This document shows positions 27,301 to 36,454 of a stretch of DNA of 64,000 nucleotides, piece after piece. The DNA comes from Lyngbya sp. HA4199-MV5 (GTDB lineage: Bacteria > Cyanobacteriota > Cyanobacteriia > Leptolyngbyales > Leptolyngbyaceae), in assembly GCA_019359375.1 (NCBI GenBank), contig JAHHHL010000005.1, positions 62,001 through 126,000 on the forward strand, read 5' to 3'. The notes beneath the pieces were generated by a model. The model had not been told where the DNA came from, did not search any database, and saw only the letters and a program-made list of their open reading frames with translations. Positions within the stretch are counted from its first letter, which is position 1, and the number at the start of each line of letters is the position of its first letter. A program made the translations under genes and the position numbers.

Positions 27301-27922
27301 CCAGGCAACCTCCCAGGCTGCCAACCAGGCAAAGGGGTTATTGGTCTTCCCCTGTCTCTCTGCCTCTGGTGCGCTGTCGTCGATCGAGCCAAAGATGGAG
27401 ATTGCCACTCTTTTACAAGTGATTCAAATTGCGGCTGGGTATGCATGGCGACCGCTGGTGCTGGCGCTAGACACGCTCATGCTGCCGATGTCGTTAGAAA
27501 CGCCTACACCGCATGATTTAGCGCCCCGAGTTTTAGATAGCTTTCCAATGGAAACAGAGTGGCTGCAAGCGCTCATCCAATACCTGCACGCCGCTGATTT
27601 GCGTGGCTCGATCGGTCGCTGCTGGCAAGAGGTGTTTCAGCAGTTAGAGTCCCATAGTGTGGATGTGTTGCTGCTTTGCTGGACAGATGCGATCGCCCAG
27701 TCGTTCACAATTTCGATGCTGACTTCACTTCAGTCATTACACAAGCGACCACCAATCCTGGTGCTAGATCATCGACACCACTACAAAACCCCTGTCTCAG
27801 AGTCGATCGCTCCTTTACCAGAAGCGCTCCAGCAAATCGCCACAAACGTTTTGCCCGCCTCTTTACCAATGACAGAACTGCTCCAGCAAATTCATCTGGC
27901 AATGAAAGTGAGCAAGCTTTAA
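24356..27922 (+). CDS. Hybrid sensor histidine kinase with CBS-like N-terminus, divergent from kaiABC
   Basis: A 1188-residue protein without membrane segments. The N-terminus (about 1-165) looks like a CBS pair, with two units ending in IGWVSVQRLLHHLV and FFGLLNSSRLLHFLT. A degenerate PAS-like segment follows at about 180-220, then a low-complexity region. The kinase core is intact: His482 in ISHELRTPLTAILG, the N-box LVHLLSNALKFT, DTGIGIP and GTGLGL. After it come three receiver-like regions (about 768-885, 895-1010 and 1055-1185). In the first, the phospho-acceptor position is Asn818 (FLNPVLP); the others also lack a convincing acidic pocket, so they look like pseudo-receivers. Clock kinases such as CikA also carry pseudo-receivers, and the gene is divergent from kaiABC, but a clock role is inference. 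Confidence 0.85.
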   Translation: MVSSFPNLQSFVESAPSCLASARLTEALSSLGQRVDKTTLAGTCERLVLVNEEQQAIGWVSVQRLLHHLVTAGMLGQQPIAQMTLQGDRPTLVGDVPLLEITPSIVEPLPMLAIDLTIDAFLPQFQQQPHACYGLAHADGRFFGLLNSSRLLHFLTTQSPLLVGPAHAAPEATAPPPSCLLPANPLLHDLLEHLPLPVMLQTRDGQVLARNSIWRAQISELLDPTCLRQEVATLLEIPLAEPSTMGAQPAVRRLWSSLEPSSSTTAQDARRVARSHPPHSGLQAHAKTVSVAPSPSEGQFVESEPGASPSPLGASSCQLGANPGTCICVCPLKDGQEQILQFVRIPLSMLSPQTGLGLGDRAQTPATTVETPLIHESASSSQLFRLAALLSTLHDNQPTAEEKESQESHRATDGWSEHDHASVDRMTKPTSIAPNDASEELWLILAQDVTEQQQLARELTAKNADLIQLNRLKDEFLACISHELRTPLTAILGLSSLLKDQTLGALSQRQIHYAQLIYQSGRHLMAVVNDILDLTRMETGQLELILEPVDLETVCHRALAQAQQFHRQESQPGAESEPTQPTFSLTLEPGLGLLLADEQRLRQMLVHLLSNALKFTEPNDPIGLKVGYWGGWIALTVWDTGIGIPAEKQHLIFQKFQQLENPLTRRFEGTGLGLVLTQRLARLHGGDVTFISKEGEGSQFTILLPPNLPEARGVPKGGAASSPAMDGSRTSGAIRSVQGRSQPSIASSPPTLSKGGYALDVAASQRSQLVLIVEAVPQCIEMLSDELTGLGYRVVIARSGTEALEKARRLQPCIIFLNPVLPLLSGWDVLTLLKSSLETQQIPVVMMATQVDEEQARQRQADHLLNLPIQPKRLQKCLQRLVVDRQDAAQNSRTAVLTVLRLSPGVWASQHQPIPATDLDALLHSCQHRILEADDLEQAELLARVWKPNVVLLDGVLADATPYFRLYCQHTFLASLPLVTIDQATSQAANQAKGLLVFPCLSASGALSSIEPKMEIATLLQVIQIAAGYAWRPLVLALDTLMLPMSLETPTPHDLAPRVLDSFPMETEWLQALIQYLHAADLRGSIGRCWQEVFQQLESHSVDVLLLCWTDAIAQSFTISMLTSLQSLHKRPPILVLDHRHHYKTPVSESIAPLPEALQQIATNVLPASLPMTELLQQIHLAMKVSKL

Positions 27923-27986
27923 AGACGCTCCATAGCCGTAAATACGACAGGACAGGCGCACGATCAATAGCAAACAATAAAGAGCG

Positions 27987-28283
27987 TTAATTGGCTTCCG
28001 CTTTTCCAGCAATGAACCCAGCAATATAATCAGCGTTGCTGAGTGCTTTGGCTTCGTCACCGATATCTTCGGGTTCAAGCTTGTAAGGATTGTCAAACTG
28101 ACAAAGTGAAGCGTCTTCGGGGGGTGTCTTCGGGTTGCATTCTTGGGCAACTCTCAAGCCATCTGCGTAGCCTTGCCGCCAAGCAGCACTTACGGTAGAT
28201 TCATCGGCTCTTGCTTGAAGTGTGGATACAGTCAAAGAGGTAAAGACAACTGAGGCAACGATCGCACTGTGCAGAAGTTTCAT
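27987..28283 (-). CDS. Small secreted protein of unknown function
   Basis: A 98-residue protein with a clear signal peptide (MKLLHSAIVASVVFTSLTVSTLQARA) and a mature part of about 70 residues. The mature part has two cysteines (in QECNPKTP and ASLCQFDN) that could form a disulfide, and repeated Tyr-Ala-Asp/Gly patterns (WRQGYADG, DYIAGFIAGKAEAN). I do not recognise the family. The signal peptide, ATG start and codon use support a real gene. It is convergent with the kinase gene. Confidence 0.7.
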   Translation of the reverse strand: MKLLHSAIVASVVFTSLTVSTLQARADESTVSAAWRQGYADGLRVAQECNPKTPPEDASLCQFDNPYKLEPEDIGDEAKALSNADYIAGFIAGKAEAN

Positions 28284-28476
28284 GATCAGTTTGGTGAAGG
28301 CTCACCTAATCTTTACCCGGCGCTGTGGCGAGATCCGTAAAAATACTACAAACTTGTGTAAAGTCTCTGTGTTTATACGTACTGTGCTAGCGCTCAGTCG
28401 GCTACAATACCCGCGCCGTCTTCTCTGGCGAGGCTAAGAGGTATCGAACAGGCAAAAGCAAAACAACTGCGTGGAT

Positions 28477-29259
28477 CTACTGTCTGAAGCTAAAAAGCCA
28501 CTGCTTCCTCTTACCGGGAAACAGCGATCGCCCGGTTAGCAGCATCAACTCTTTATTTAGCCCTTGCAAAATAGCCAGCCAACCAGCACCTTGAACGATC
28601 ACCAAAATCACAATCCATCCAGTCTTTTGTGAAAGCAAGTTGGTGTTTGGGGTAGAAGCCGTCACCGTTGGTTGCAAGGCTGTTGAAACGATAGCCGTTG
28701 AGGCTGTCGTCGATGATGGTAAGCTTGATCGCTCTGGCTGTATTGGTCGCTGCCGTCGTGTTTGCGAAAGGGGCACCTGCCCTAACTGGGCTATCTCACT
28801 GTTGAGCTTTGCCCAACTGCTGGCTTCTACCACGCCGTCAGCCACAAGCCCATGAGCGTCTTGAAATTGCATCACGGCTGCTTGAGTTTTCGAGCCAAAA
28901 TCGCCATCGATCGGGGATCCTGCGTATCCTAAGCGAGCTAACCGGGCTTGCAAGCGAGCAACCACGGCTCCTCGGCTACCGCGCTTTAGCACTGTCTCCA
29001 GATTGGCTTCTCGCGATCGTGCTGACCATTCCACATCAACTGTAGTATCAGGTGTGGCAGGCTTAATCGCTTTGACAGGCATCTGCTGGGATGACTGCAC
29101 GTTCAAGACTGGTATAGCCTCTGGTTGAGGTGCTTCGGTTGGTTGTTGGGCTGATTGGGCTGGGCTGGAGGGAGCAACGCAAGTGACTAAGAGCAAAGAC
29201 GCAGAAATAACCATAGGGGTGAAGGGACATCGATTGAGAGTTAACCATCGAGTAGCCAA
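28477..29259 (-). CDS. Peptidoglycan-binding domain membrane protein
   Basis: A protein of up to 260 residues with an N-terminal signal or anchor segment (VISASLLLVTCVAPSS), a Pro/Gln-rich spacer, one PG_binding_1 domain (about 90-152: LKRGSRGAVVARLQARLARLGY, DGDFGSKTQAAVMQFQ, GVVEASSWAKLN cores) and a C-terminal membrane helix (about 214-236, GWIVILVIVQGAGWLAIL). It is probably an envelope protein that binds cell wall. The start may be TTG at 29259, which adds a basic n-region, or ATG at 29214. The LVTC segment resembles a lipobox, but Thr at -1 is atypical. Confidence 0.8.
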   Translation of the reverse strand: MATRWLTLNRCPFTPMVISASLLLVTCVAPSSPAQSAQQPTEAPQPEAIPVLNVQSSQQMPVKAIKPATPDTTVDVEWSARSREANLETVLKRGSRGAVVARLQARLARLGYAGSPIDGDFGSKTQAAVMQFQDAHGLVADGVVEASSWAKLNSEIAQLGQVPLSQTRRQRPIQPERSSLPSSTTASTAIVSTALQPTVTASTPNTNLLSQKTGWIVILVIVQGAGWLAILQGLNKELMLLTGRSLFPGKRKQWLFSFRQ

Positions 29260-29771
29260 AGATTCGTTTCTGAACGATCCACCCTTAACAGCTCATGGTA
29301 ACAGATGAACGCTTTAGGTCCCCTTGAAATTACTTAGCTTAACACGGAAGAAAAATCTGCTAAACCAGCGATCGCAGACCCTAACGGCTCTCATTCCATA
29401 CCTAAATTCACTGTCTAGACTGAGAGCTTAACTTCAAAATTTTCAGAATAGTCAAAAAATTCTCAAAGCTATACGAAACCTTCATCGTGCTCAGATGTTT
29501 TGAGGCAAGTGTGTTGAGAGGATTGCAATCGACCCAATACGCTCGGTTTAACCAATGAGCGCCAATCACTACAAATCATCCCTCATCCCTCACGCCTCAC
29601 CCCTCATCCCTACCCGCTCCTCTCGGTCTAACCAAGAACGCCAGTCGTTGTACCCCATCACGCTCTGAAAACCGTTAAATACGCCTTGCTGATAGCGTCA
29701 GATTCAACGGTCTTCAGAGGTTTGGGTTTCCACGCACAACAGAGATACAACGGTCGGTGGTTAGCCGATCG
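29260..29771. other. Gap between PGdx and peptidoglycan-binding protein genes
   Basis: About 510 bp without a gene. A near-repeat is visible: CGGTTTAACCAATGAGCGCCA (split as CGGTTTAACC and AATGAGCGCCA, near 29545) resembles CGGTCTAACCAAGAACGCCA (near 29625). A short CCTCATCCCTCA-type tract lies between the two. The A/T-rich stretch at 29430-29480 may carry the promoter of the peptidoglycan-binding protein gene. Confidence 0.4.
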
Positions 29772-30506
29772 CTAAACAGCCTGGAAATAGGCTTCCAATG
29801 CTTCTGACCCACCAATCAGCTTGCCATCAATAAAGACTTGGGGTACCGTCGTCGCGCTTGCCACAGCCAGTAGCGAACGAGTTGTAAAATCTTCACCCAT
29901 CACCAACTCTTCATAGTCCAACCCGTGTTCTTTGAGCAGGGTCTTTGCCCTGGCGCAAAACGGACAGCCCACTTTGGTGAAGATGGAGACGCATTTGGGT
30001 TTAGCCGCTTCAGGGTTGATGTAGCGGAGCATGGTGTCAGCGTCCGACACTTTGAAAGGATCGCCGGGTTCTTCTGGCTCAATGAACATCTTGTCAATGG
30101 TGCCATCCTTTACCAGCATGGAATAGCGCCACGATCGCTTCCCAAAGCCCAGATCCGTCTTATCGACCAGCAAGCCCATCCCGTCGGTAAACTCACCATT
30201 GCCATCGGGGATCAGCTTAATATGGTCGGCTTCCTGATCTTTTGCCCATTCGTTCATCACAAACGTATCGTTCACCGATAGACACAGAATGTCATCCACA
30301 CCGTTTTCCCTAAACGCTTTTGCCAATGCGTTGTAGCCGGGAAGATGAGTAGAAGAACAGGTCGGTGTAAAGGCTCCGGGCAACGAAAAGACAATCACTA
30401 TTTTGCCAGCAAAAAGCTCATCTGTCGTGATATTCACCCACTCATTGTTCTGTCGCGTGCGAAACGTAACATTGGGCACTTTTTGTCCTTCGCGGTTAGG
30501 CAGCAT
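29772..30506 (-). CDS. Peroxiredoxin-glutaredoxin fusion (hybrid Prx5)
   Basis: A 244-residue thiol peroxidase fused to its own reductant. The N-terminal Prx5 domain (about 1-160) has the peroxidatic Cys50 in [15 protein letters not shown]. The C-terminal glutaredoxin domain (about 170-244) has the dithiol site Cys181-Cys184 in [10 protein letters not shown] and the GSH-binding TVPQVFIDG segment. Such fusions reduce peroxides with glutathione and are common in cyanobacteria and some pathogens. The gene is divergent from uvrB by 393 bp. That gap contains a short-repeat tract near 30700-30740. Confidence 0.95.
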   Translation of the reverse strand: MLPNREGQKVPNVTFRTRQNNEWVNITTDELFAGKIVIVFSLPGAFTPTCSSTHLPGYNALAKAFRENGVDDILCLSVNDTFVMNEWAKDQEADHIKLIPDGNGEFTDGMGLLVDKTDLGFGKRSWRYSMLVKDGTIDKMFIEPEEPGDPFKVSDADTMLRYINPEAAKPKCVSIFTKVGCPFCARAKTLLKEHGLDYEELVMGEDFTTRSLLAVASATTVPQVFIDGKLIGGSEALEAYFQAV

Positions 30507-30899
30507 ACGGTTAGCTCTCTCAATGAATAAGCGTGATCATTCGACAACATGCGGATACAGCCGTCTTACACGCACACACCCCTGATTGGTTTGGGGTTGC
30601 CATGCGAAAGACCTGATAAGCCGTACTCGTCATGAGTATATAGCGGTTTTTCGTCGAGTTAAGTACAGGCACGCATAGGCAGAGGGCAGAGGTGAAAAAG
30701 GCGATAGTTTTCCTTCTGCCTCCTGCCTCCTGCCTCCTGCCGTCTGCCTTGAACTCAAAAACTTGTACCTTACTCAGACGGAAGCTGCTGTATACATCAC
30801 GCCAGAAGATTAGGTAGATGACCGTCTGCCAATCTGCTTCAAAATTCGTCATCATAGAGAAGAATCTGCCCTTTCCCTTCAGTTGATGGTACGAACCGT

Positions 30900-32951
30900 A
30901 TGGCACAATTTCAGATTCAAGCCCCCTTCGAGCCAACTGGCGACCAACCGAACGCCATTAAAGGTCTGATTCGCAGCATTCAGGCAGGCAACCGCTATCA
31001 GACCTTACGCGGTGCAACAGGCACGGGCAAAACCCACACAATGGCGCGGGTGATCGAGCAGTTGGGGAGACCTGCCCTCGTGCTGGCGCATAACAAGACG
31101 CTGGCGGCACAGCTTTGCAACGAATTGCGCGAGTTTTTCCCCGATAATGCGGTGGAATACTTCATCAGCTATTACGACTATTACCAGCCCGAAGCGTATA
31201 TTCCCGTCACCGATACCTATATTGAGAAGACGGCTTCGATTAACGAAGAAATTGATATGTTGCGGCACTCAGCCACGCGATCGCTCTTTGAACGGCGCGA
31301 TGTGATTGTGGTCGCCTCCATTAGCTGCATCTATGGTTTGGGGATTCCTTCAGAGTATCTCAAAGCCTCCATTCCCCTGCGCGTGGGCACTGAAATGAAC
31401 CCCCGTCAGATCATTCGCGATCTCGTTTCTGTGCAATACACCCGCAATGATCTGGATCTGGGACGGGGCAGATTTCGGGTGAAGGGCGATGTGCTGGAGA
31501 TTGGTCCCGCTTACGAAGACCGCATCATTCGCGTAGAGTTTTTTGGCGACGAAATTGATGCCATTCGCTACGTCGATCCCGTCACAGGCGGCACTCTGCA
31601 AAGTATGGACGGGGTGAATATCTATCCCGCTCGTCACTTTGTCACGCCAGAAGAACGTTTGCAGTCAGCGTGTGAGGCGATCGAGCAAGAACTCAAAGAC
31701 CGTCTGGCAGAACTGGAAAAAGACGGCAAGCTGCTAGAAGCCCAACGGCTGGAACAGCGCACCCGTTACGACCTGGAAGTGTTGCGCGAAGTCGGCTTCT
31801 GCAACGGCGTAGAAAACTACTCGCGCCATTTAGCCGGACGTGAAGCGGGTTCTCCCTCTGAATGCCTGCTCGACTACTTCCCGAAAGATTGGCTGCTGGT
31901 CATTGACGAATCCCACGTCTCCATCCCCCAACTGCGCGGCATGTACAACGGCGACCAGGCGCGCAAAAAAGTGCTGATCGAGCATGGTTTCCGGTTGCCC
32001 AGTGCCGCAGATAACCGTCCCCTCAAAGCCGAAGAGTTTTGGGACAAAGTGAATCAGTGCGTTTTCGTCTCTGCAACTCCGGGGGAATGGGAGTTAGACC
32101 AGTCAGGCGGCAAGTTTGAGAGCGAAACGGAAGTGGGCAAGAAGGGCTACATTGAGGGCACGGGAAACGTAGTAGAGCAGGTGATCCGACCCACAGGTGT
32201 CCTTGATCCCGAAATTTTTGTGCGTCCCACCACGGGACAGGTCGATGATCTGCTACACGAAATTCAGGAACGGATTCCCCTGCAAGAGCGAGTTCTGGTT
32301 ACAACGCTGACAAAGCGCATGGCAGAAGACCTGACTGAGTACTTTCAGGAACGCGGCGTGAGGGTGCGCTACCTGCATTCGGAAATTAACTCGATCGAGC
32401 GTATCGAGATCCTGCAAGACCTCCGTAACGGTGACTTTGATGTGCTCATTGGGGTAAACCTGCTGCGAGAAGGGTTGGACTTGCCGGAAGTTTCCCTGGT
32501 CGCCATTCTGGATGCTGATAAAGAAGGGTTCCTGCGGGCAGAGCGATCGCTCATTCAGACGATCGGGCGGGCAGCGCGGCATGTGAAAGGGCAAGCGATT
32601 CTCTACGGCGACAACCTAACCGACAGCATGGCAAAAGCCATTAATGAAACCGAACGCCGTCGCGCCATCCAGATCGAGTACAACGAGAAGCACGGCATCA
32701 CGCCGATTTCCATCATCAAGCGCACGAACAATTCAATTCTGACGTTTCTGGATGTGTCTCGCCGTCTCAATGCCCAAGAGCTAGAGCAGGTTTATGAACA
32801 TTCGCAAGATCTACCGCTTGAAAATATTCCTGACCTGATCGCACAGCTTGAAACGCAGATGAAAGAAGCGGCGAAAAAAATGGAGTTTGAAGAAGCCGCG
32901 AAATATCGAGACCGGATCAAGCACCTTCGGGACAAGCTGCTCGGTCGTTAA
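30900..32951 (+). CDS. uvrB: Excinuclease ABC subunit B
   Basis: DNA-damage recognition helicase of nucleotide excision repair. It is full length at 683 residues, opening [17 protein letters not shown] with Walker A GATGTGKT at about 38-45, the beta-hairpin region [12 protein letters not shown] at about 92-103, helicase motifs such as VIDESHVS and [11 protein letters not shown], and the C-terminal UVR domain ([20 protein letters not shown]) that binds UvrC. It is convergent with the DEAD-box helicase gene, with only 6 bp between the two stop codons and no terminator visible in that gap. Confidence 0.98.
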   Translation: MAQFQIQAPFEPTGDQPNAIKGLIRSIQAGNRYQTLRGATGTGKTHTMARVIEQLGRPALVLAHNKTLAAQLCNELREFFPDNAVEYFISYYDYYQPEAYIPVTDTYIEKTASINEEIDMLRHSATRSLFERRDVIVVASISCIYGLGIPSEYLKASIPLRVGTEMNPRQIIRDLVSVQYTRNDLDLGRGRFRVKGDVLEIGPAYEDRIIRVEFFGDEIDAIRYVDPVTGGTLQSMDGVNIYPARHFVTPEERLQSACEAIEQELKDRLAELEKDGKLLEAQRLEQRTRYDLEVLREVGFCNGVENYSRHLAGREAGSPSECLLDYFPKDWLLVIDESHVSIPQLRGMYNGDQARKKVLIEHGFRLPSAADNRPLKAEEFWDKVNQCVFVSATPGEWELDQSGGKFESETEVGKKGYIEGTGNVVEQVIRPTGVLDPEIFVRPTTGQVDDLLHEIQERIPLQERVLVTTLTKRMAEDLTEYFQERGVRVRYLHSEINSIERIEILQDLRNGDFDVLIGVNLLREGLDLPEVSLVAILDADKEGFLRAERSLIQTIGRAARHVKGQAILYGDNLTDSMAKAINETERRRAIQIEYNEKHGITPISIIKRTNNSILTFLDVSRRLNAQELEQVYEHSQDLPLENIPDLIAQLETQMKEAAKKMEFEEAAKYRDRIKHLRDKLLGR

Positions 32952-32957
32952 TGGGTA

Positions 32958-34337
32958 TCAGTTTGGGCGACGAGAAAGGGGCGATCGCGCGCCCGATCCA
33001 CCCTCGGCATGGCGTGTAAGACGAGGTTTGGGGGTGGGATGCGGCGATCGAGAAGGGGCGCGATCGGGACGTTTGCCGCGAGAAGCCTGTCCACGTTGCC
33101 CGTTTTGGATGGGTTCTGGTTTGGCATGAGGGTTTGGCTCAAAGCCTGGAACAATTTCTCTGGGCAGGGGCTGCTTGATGAGCCGTTCGATATCTGCTAG
33201 CAGTTTCAGTTCATCCACGCAGACCAACGAAACCGCTTCGCCTTCTGCACCAGCGCGACCTGTGCGCCCAATGCGATGGACGTAATCTTCGGGGACGTTG
33301 GGTAGCTCAAAGTTCACGACGTGGGGTAAATCGTTGATATCAATACCGCGTGCAGCGATATCGGTGGCAACCAGCACCTGCAAGCTACCATCTTTGAATT
33401 TAGCCAAAGCACGGGTACGCGCTGCCTGACTCTTGTTGCCATGAATCGCTAGCGATGGAATCCGGTCTTCGGTAAGCTGTTTCACCAGCCGATCGGCTCC
33501 ATGCTTCGTGCGCGTAAACACCAACACCTGAAACCAGTTGTGTTCTTTGATGAGATGCGTTAAGAGGTGGCGCTTTTGCTCACGATCGACGGGATACACT
33601 TTTTGCGCTACGGTATCCGCCGTGAGATGGCGGCGTTCTGCCTCAATGAGGGTAGGGCGATCGAGCAGGCTAGACGCAAAGGCTTTGATATCACTGGAAA
33701 AGGTGGCAGAAAACAGCAAATTTTGGCGTTGTCTGGGCAAAAGTGCCAGAATACGACGAATATCGCGGATAAAGCCCATATCTAACATGCGATCGGCTTC
33801 ATCCAGCACCAAAATCTCGATGTGAGATAAATCGACGGTTCCCTGCTGGACGTGATCCAACAAGCGCCCTGGAGTTGCCACGAGAATATCGACCCCTCCT
33901 TTCAAGCGCTGCACCTGCGGCTGCATCCCCACACCACCAAAAATGGTCATAGAGGTTAGCTTCAGGTATTTGCCATAGTCACGCACGCTTTCTTCTACCT
34001 GTGCGGCAAGTTCTCGCGTGGGGGTGAGAATTAAGGCTCGGATGGGCAATCGTCTGCGGGGCTGACTGATCTTTTCAGGCAAGCGTCCGTTAGACGAGGG
34101 GGGATCGCTCACACGCTTGTCATAAGAACCCGTGTAGGTGCCTTGCGACAAGAGGTGCAGAATCGGCAAGGTAAAGCCAGCGGTCTTGCCTGTACCTGTT
34201 TGGGCACCCGCCATCAGATCACCACCCGACAGCACCGCCGGAATTGCCTGCAATTGAATGGGGGTTGGTTCGGTGTAGCCGCGCTCAGTAACAGCACGCA
34301 CGATCGCATCGGACAGACCGAGGTTTGAAAACGACAT
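32958..34337 (-). CDS. DEAD-box RNA helicase (RhlE-like)
   Basis: A 459-residue ATP-dependent RNA helicase. Visible motifs are the Q motif [10 protein letters not shown], motif I AQTGTGKT (45-52), motif II DEAD (179-182), motif III SAT, and motif [13 protein letters not shown] 30-residue Ser/Pro/Lys-rich insert follows motif I (about 67-98). The C-terminal tail from about 405 is basic and disordered (Arg/Pro/Ser rich), as in RhlE-type enzymes that act in RNA folding and cold response. Relationship to cold-inducible CrhR-type helicases is not resolved here. It shares a 6-bp convergent junction with uvrB. Confidence 0.93.
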   Translation of the reverse strand: MSFSNLGLSDAIVRAVTERGYTEPTPIQLQAIPAVLSGGDLMAGAQTGTGKTAGFTLPILHLLSQGTYTGSYDKRVSDPPSSNGRLPEKISQPRRRLPIRALILTPTRELAAQVEESVRDYGKYLKLTSMTIFGGVGMQPQVQRLKGGVDILVATPGRLLDHVQQGTVDLSHIEILVLDEADRMLDMGFIRDIRRILALLPRQRQNLLFSATFSSDIKAFASSLLDRPTLIEAERRHLTADTVAQKVYPVDREQKRHLLTHLIKEHNWFQVLVFTRTKHGADRLVKQLTEDRIPSLAIHGNKSQAARTRALAKFKDGSLQVLVATDIAARGIDINDLPHVVNFELPNVPEDYVHRIGRTGRAGAEGEAVSLVCVDELKLLADIERLIKQPLPREIVPGFEPNPHAKPEPIQNGQRGQASRGKRPDRAPSRSPHPTPKPRLTRHAEGGSGARSPLSRRPN

Positions 34338-34534
34338 AAAGCTCCAGTAATAGCATCAGCCCCCGCCGTTTGCAGCGTCAGTCTTAGGCGGACAGGAATC
34401 AACATTGAAGGGCCAACAGGGCAGTAACGCTAGGACTGGAAGCGAATGCCACAGCTTTGCATTCTAACAGAGTACCGCCGTCTGTGAGTCTGGGTAACAC
34501 CAGTGCCAAAAGATAGCACTACGGATGATTGCCT

Positions 34535-34562
34535 GTAAGGGCTTACGGCTGTAAGCCCTTAC
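34535..34562. terminator. Perfect 12-bp stem-loop
   Basis: GTAAGGGCTTAC, a GGCT loop and GTAAGCCCTTAC form a perfect hairpin of 12 bp. It lies just beyond the stop of the pentapeptide gene (minus strand) and upstream of the helicase gene. There is no clear U-run, so it may slow or end transcription by structure, or protect an RNA 3' end. Confidence 0.5.
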
Positions 34563-34583
34563 TCAGCACCGAAGGCTCGGAGA

Positions 34584-35306
34584 TCAATAGGGCGTGGTGC
34601 CCTGATAGCTAGTGCCATCTGGCATGATCGCCCAATCTAAGCGGGCGTTAGAGAGGTTGGTGCCGCTCAGGTTAGCATCTTTGAGATTAGCGTAGCGGAG
34701 GTCTGCCCCGCTTAAGTCGGCATTCTTCAGGTTGGCGTGGATCAAAATAGCGCCATAGAGGCTGGCACTTTGCAGGTGGGCGTGCTCAAAGCTGGCGTTT
34801 CTTAAGTTGGCATCCCGCAGTTCTGCTTGCTTGAGCGTGGCATCCTTCAAGTTGGCTTGCGAGAGGCTGATGTTTAACAACTGTGCCTGACTGAGATCCG
34901 CTCCCCTCAAATTCGCCTTACCGAGATTGGCTCCCTGCAAGTTAGCCGCTTTGAGGCTGGCGGCACTCAGTTGCGCTCCCCGCAATGTGGCGTTGATGAG
35001 CTTCGTTTGGCTCAGGTTCGATCGCGCGAGATTGCTTTGGCTCAAATTGGCTCGGCTCAAATCCATGCCGCTTAAATCAATGCCACTTAAATCACAGCGA
35101 ATGCACGTTTTGGTTTGTAAAAGCTGTGCTGGCGTAGTCTTAGGTTTCTCAGCGGTAGGGGGCGAGGGGCGATCGCCCGGTTCAACACGGTCTTGCACCG
35201 CTACTTCCGCAGCAACAGGTGGCTGTAGCGATTGCCGCACTTTGACCGCGCTGAAGAGACAGGTGGTGAGTAGCGTCATAGCGATTAAGAGCGTTCTCAG
35301 GTTCAT
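34584..35306 (-). CDS. Pentapeptide-repeat protein with signal/anchor segment
   Basis: A 240-residue protein with an N-terminal hydrophobic segment (LRTLLIAMTLLTTCLFSAVKV) and a Pro/Thr-rich spacer. From about residue 68, after the CIRCDLSG pair of cysteines, about 30 tandem A(D/N)LxX pentapeptides form a predicted right-handed quadrilateral beta-helix (SGADLRYANLKDANLSGTN pattern). It ends in a short cap. Such proteins are abundant in cyanobacterial periplasm and thylakoid lumen, and most have no known role. The hydrophobic N-terminus suggests export or anchoring. Confidence 0.9.
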   Translation of the reverse strand: MNLRTLLIAMTLLTTCLFSAVKVRQSLQPPVAAEVAVQDRVEPGDRPSPPTAEKPKTTPAQLLQTKTCIRCDLSGIDLSGMDLSRANLSQSNLARSNLSQTKLINATLRGAQLSAASLKAANLQGANLGKANLRGADLSQAQLLNISLSQANLKDATLKQAELRDANLRNASFEHAHLQSASLYGAILIHANLKNADLSGADLRYANLKDANLSGTNLSNARLDWAIMPDGTSYQGTTPY

Positions 35307-35544
35307 GAATTTTGGTCAAGCCATTATGAAGCAACATAACCGTTTAGTTACGGCACATTACTGACACTATTCGCGCTCAGTCCTGTTTACCGGGACAGGG
35401 TGCTTAAAGTTTCAGTGAATCCACGGTACAACGACTATCGAAAGCTGTAGTGAGCAGGTTAAGACGTGTATGTACCCCATTTAAGGTTGCACTACCGCTC
35501 TCCAGCACGTTGAAAAAGCCTTTTGCCTTATTGGAGCGGTAAAG

Positions 35545-36450
35545 ATGAATAGTTCTGCCTTTGAGAAAGTTTTATTGTTCGCTGTTCTCACGTCTTGCAC
35601 CGTCTTCTCGGTTTTGATGGCGGCGTTTATTCCACGCCGACCCGAACCCATCACGATCGAGCCGCCCAATCGCATTGAGTCTACCGAAGACATTAACCAG
35701 CGTGATGTGGTGATTCGGCACATCGGTCTGTCGATCGTCGTGAGCGTTGGGGCGGGCATTACCACCGCAGAACTCCTCCGCAAATGGGGGCGATCGCGGG
35801 AAGCTTCGCTGCTTGGGCGGCAAGGGTTCAGCGCGCAGGCAATGCTACAGGCAGTTGCCCCAAACCTCACACCCGATCTGGCTCTGGCAGGGGATGGGGT
35901 GACAGCATCGCTACACAGCACAACCGAAACCGCTCGTTGGTCAGTCGAGCAGCCAGAGTTTCGTCCACAAGCCGTTGCGGTGATGGCTCCTGATCGCGGC
36001 GACGGTTTAGAGCAACCAGAACTACCGCTGTTTCTCTTCCAGCCGTCTTCTGTGCCTCTGCAAAGTGAAGATGTCAACTGGTTTCAACCCTTTCTGCCGG
36101 ATATGACTCCGTTTGACGCGTCGTCCAGTTCGCCACGACAGATGGATGACTGGCAAGCCTCTCCCTTGCTGCTAACATCGCGTGAGCAGTACCAAACTTG
36201 CCGGATTGCTTTACCCAAGGTGCCAGAACGGATGTTAGCCATCCTGTTTGACGAGCAATACTACCGCTTTGTTAGGCTGACGAGCGATCGCGATCAAGCG
36301 CTCCGCATGGCGCAACGGTTGAACCAACGCAGCGAAACAGCGGTTGTCACTGAGGTGGGCGATCGCTATGCTCTTTGGGCGCTGGAGCCAGAAGCACACC
36401 CAGAGGCGATCGACTCAGATACAGCTCTCTTAGCCTCAATGGCGTGGTAG
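35545..36450 (+). CDS. Membrane-anchored protein of unknown function
   Basis: A 301-residue protein with two predicted membrane helices at about 8-28 (VLLFAVLTSCTVFSVLMAAF) and about 58-76 (HIGLSIVVSVGAGITTAELL), separated by a short loop. A soluble C-terminal part follows, with a compact-looking end (about 210-300) that contains CRIALPKVPERMLAILFDEQYYRFVRL. GGAGCGG precedes the ATG at a good distance. I do not recognise the family; it resembles cyanobacterial hypothetical proteins. It is convergent with the beta-lactamase-fold gene, with 4 bp between the stops. Confidence 0.7.
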   Translation: MNSSAFEKVLLFAVLTSCTVFSVLMAAFIPRRPEPITIEPPNRIESTEDINQRDVVIRHIGLSIVVSVGAGITTAELLRKWGRSREASLLGRQGFSAQAMLQAVAPNLTPDLALAGDGVTASLHSTTETARWSVEQPEFRPQAVAVMAPDRGDGLEQPELPLFLFQPSSVPLQSEDVNWFQPFLPDMTPFDASSSSPRQMDDWQASPLLLTSREQYQTCRIALPKVPERMLAILFDEQYYRFVRLTSDRDQALRMAQRLNQRSETAVVTEVGDRYALWALEPEAHPEAIDSDTALLASMAW

Positions 36451-36454
36451 GGGT

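Noticed and set aside
30520-30936. 138-codon minus-strand frame between PGdx and uvrB
   Set aside because: It overlaps the uvrB start, crosses a short-repeat tract and has no recognisable domain.
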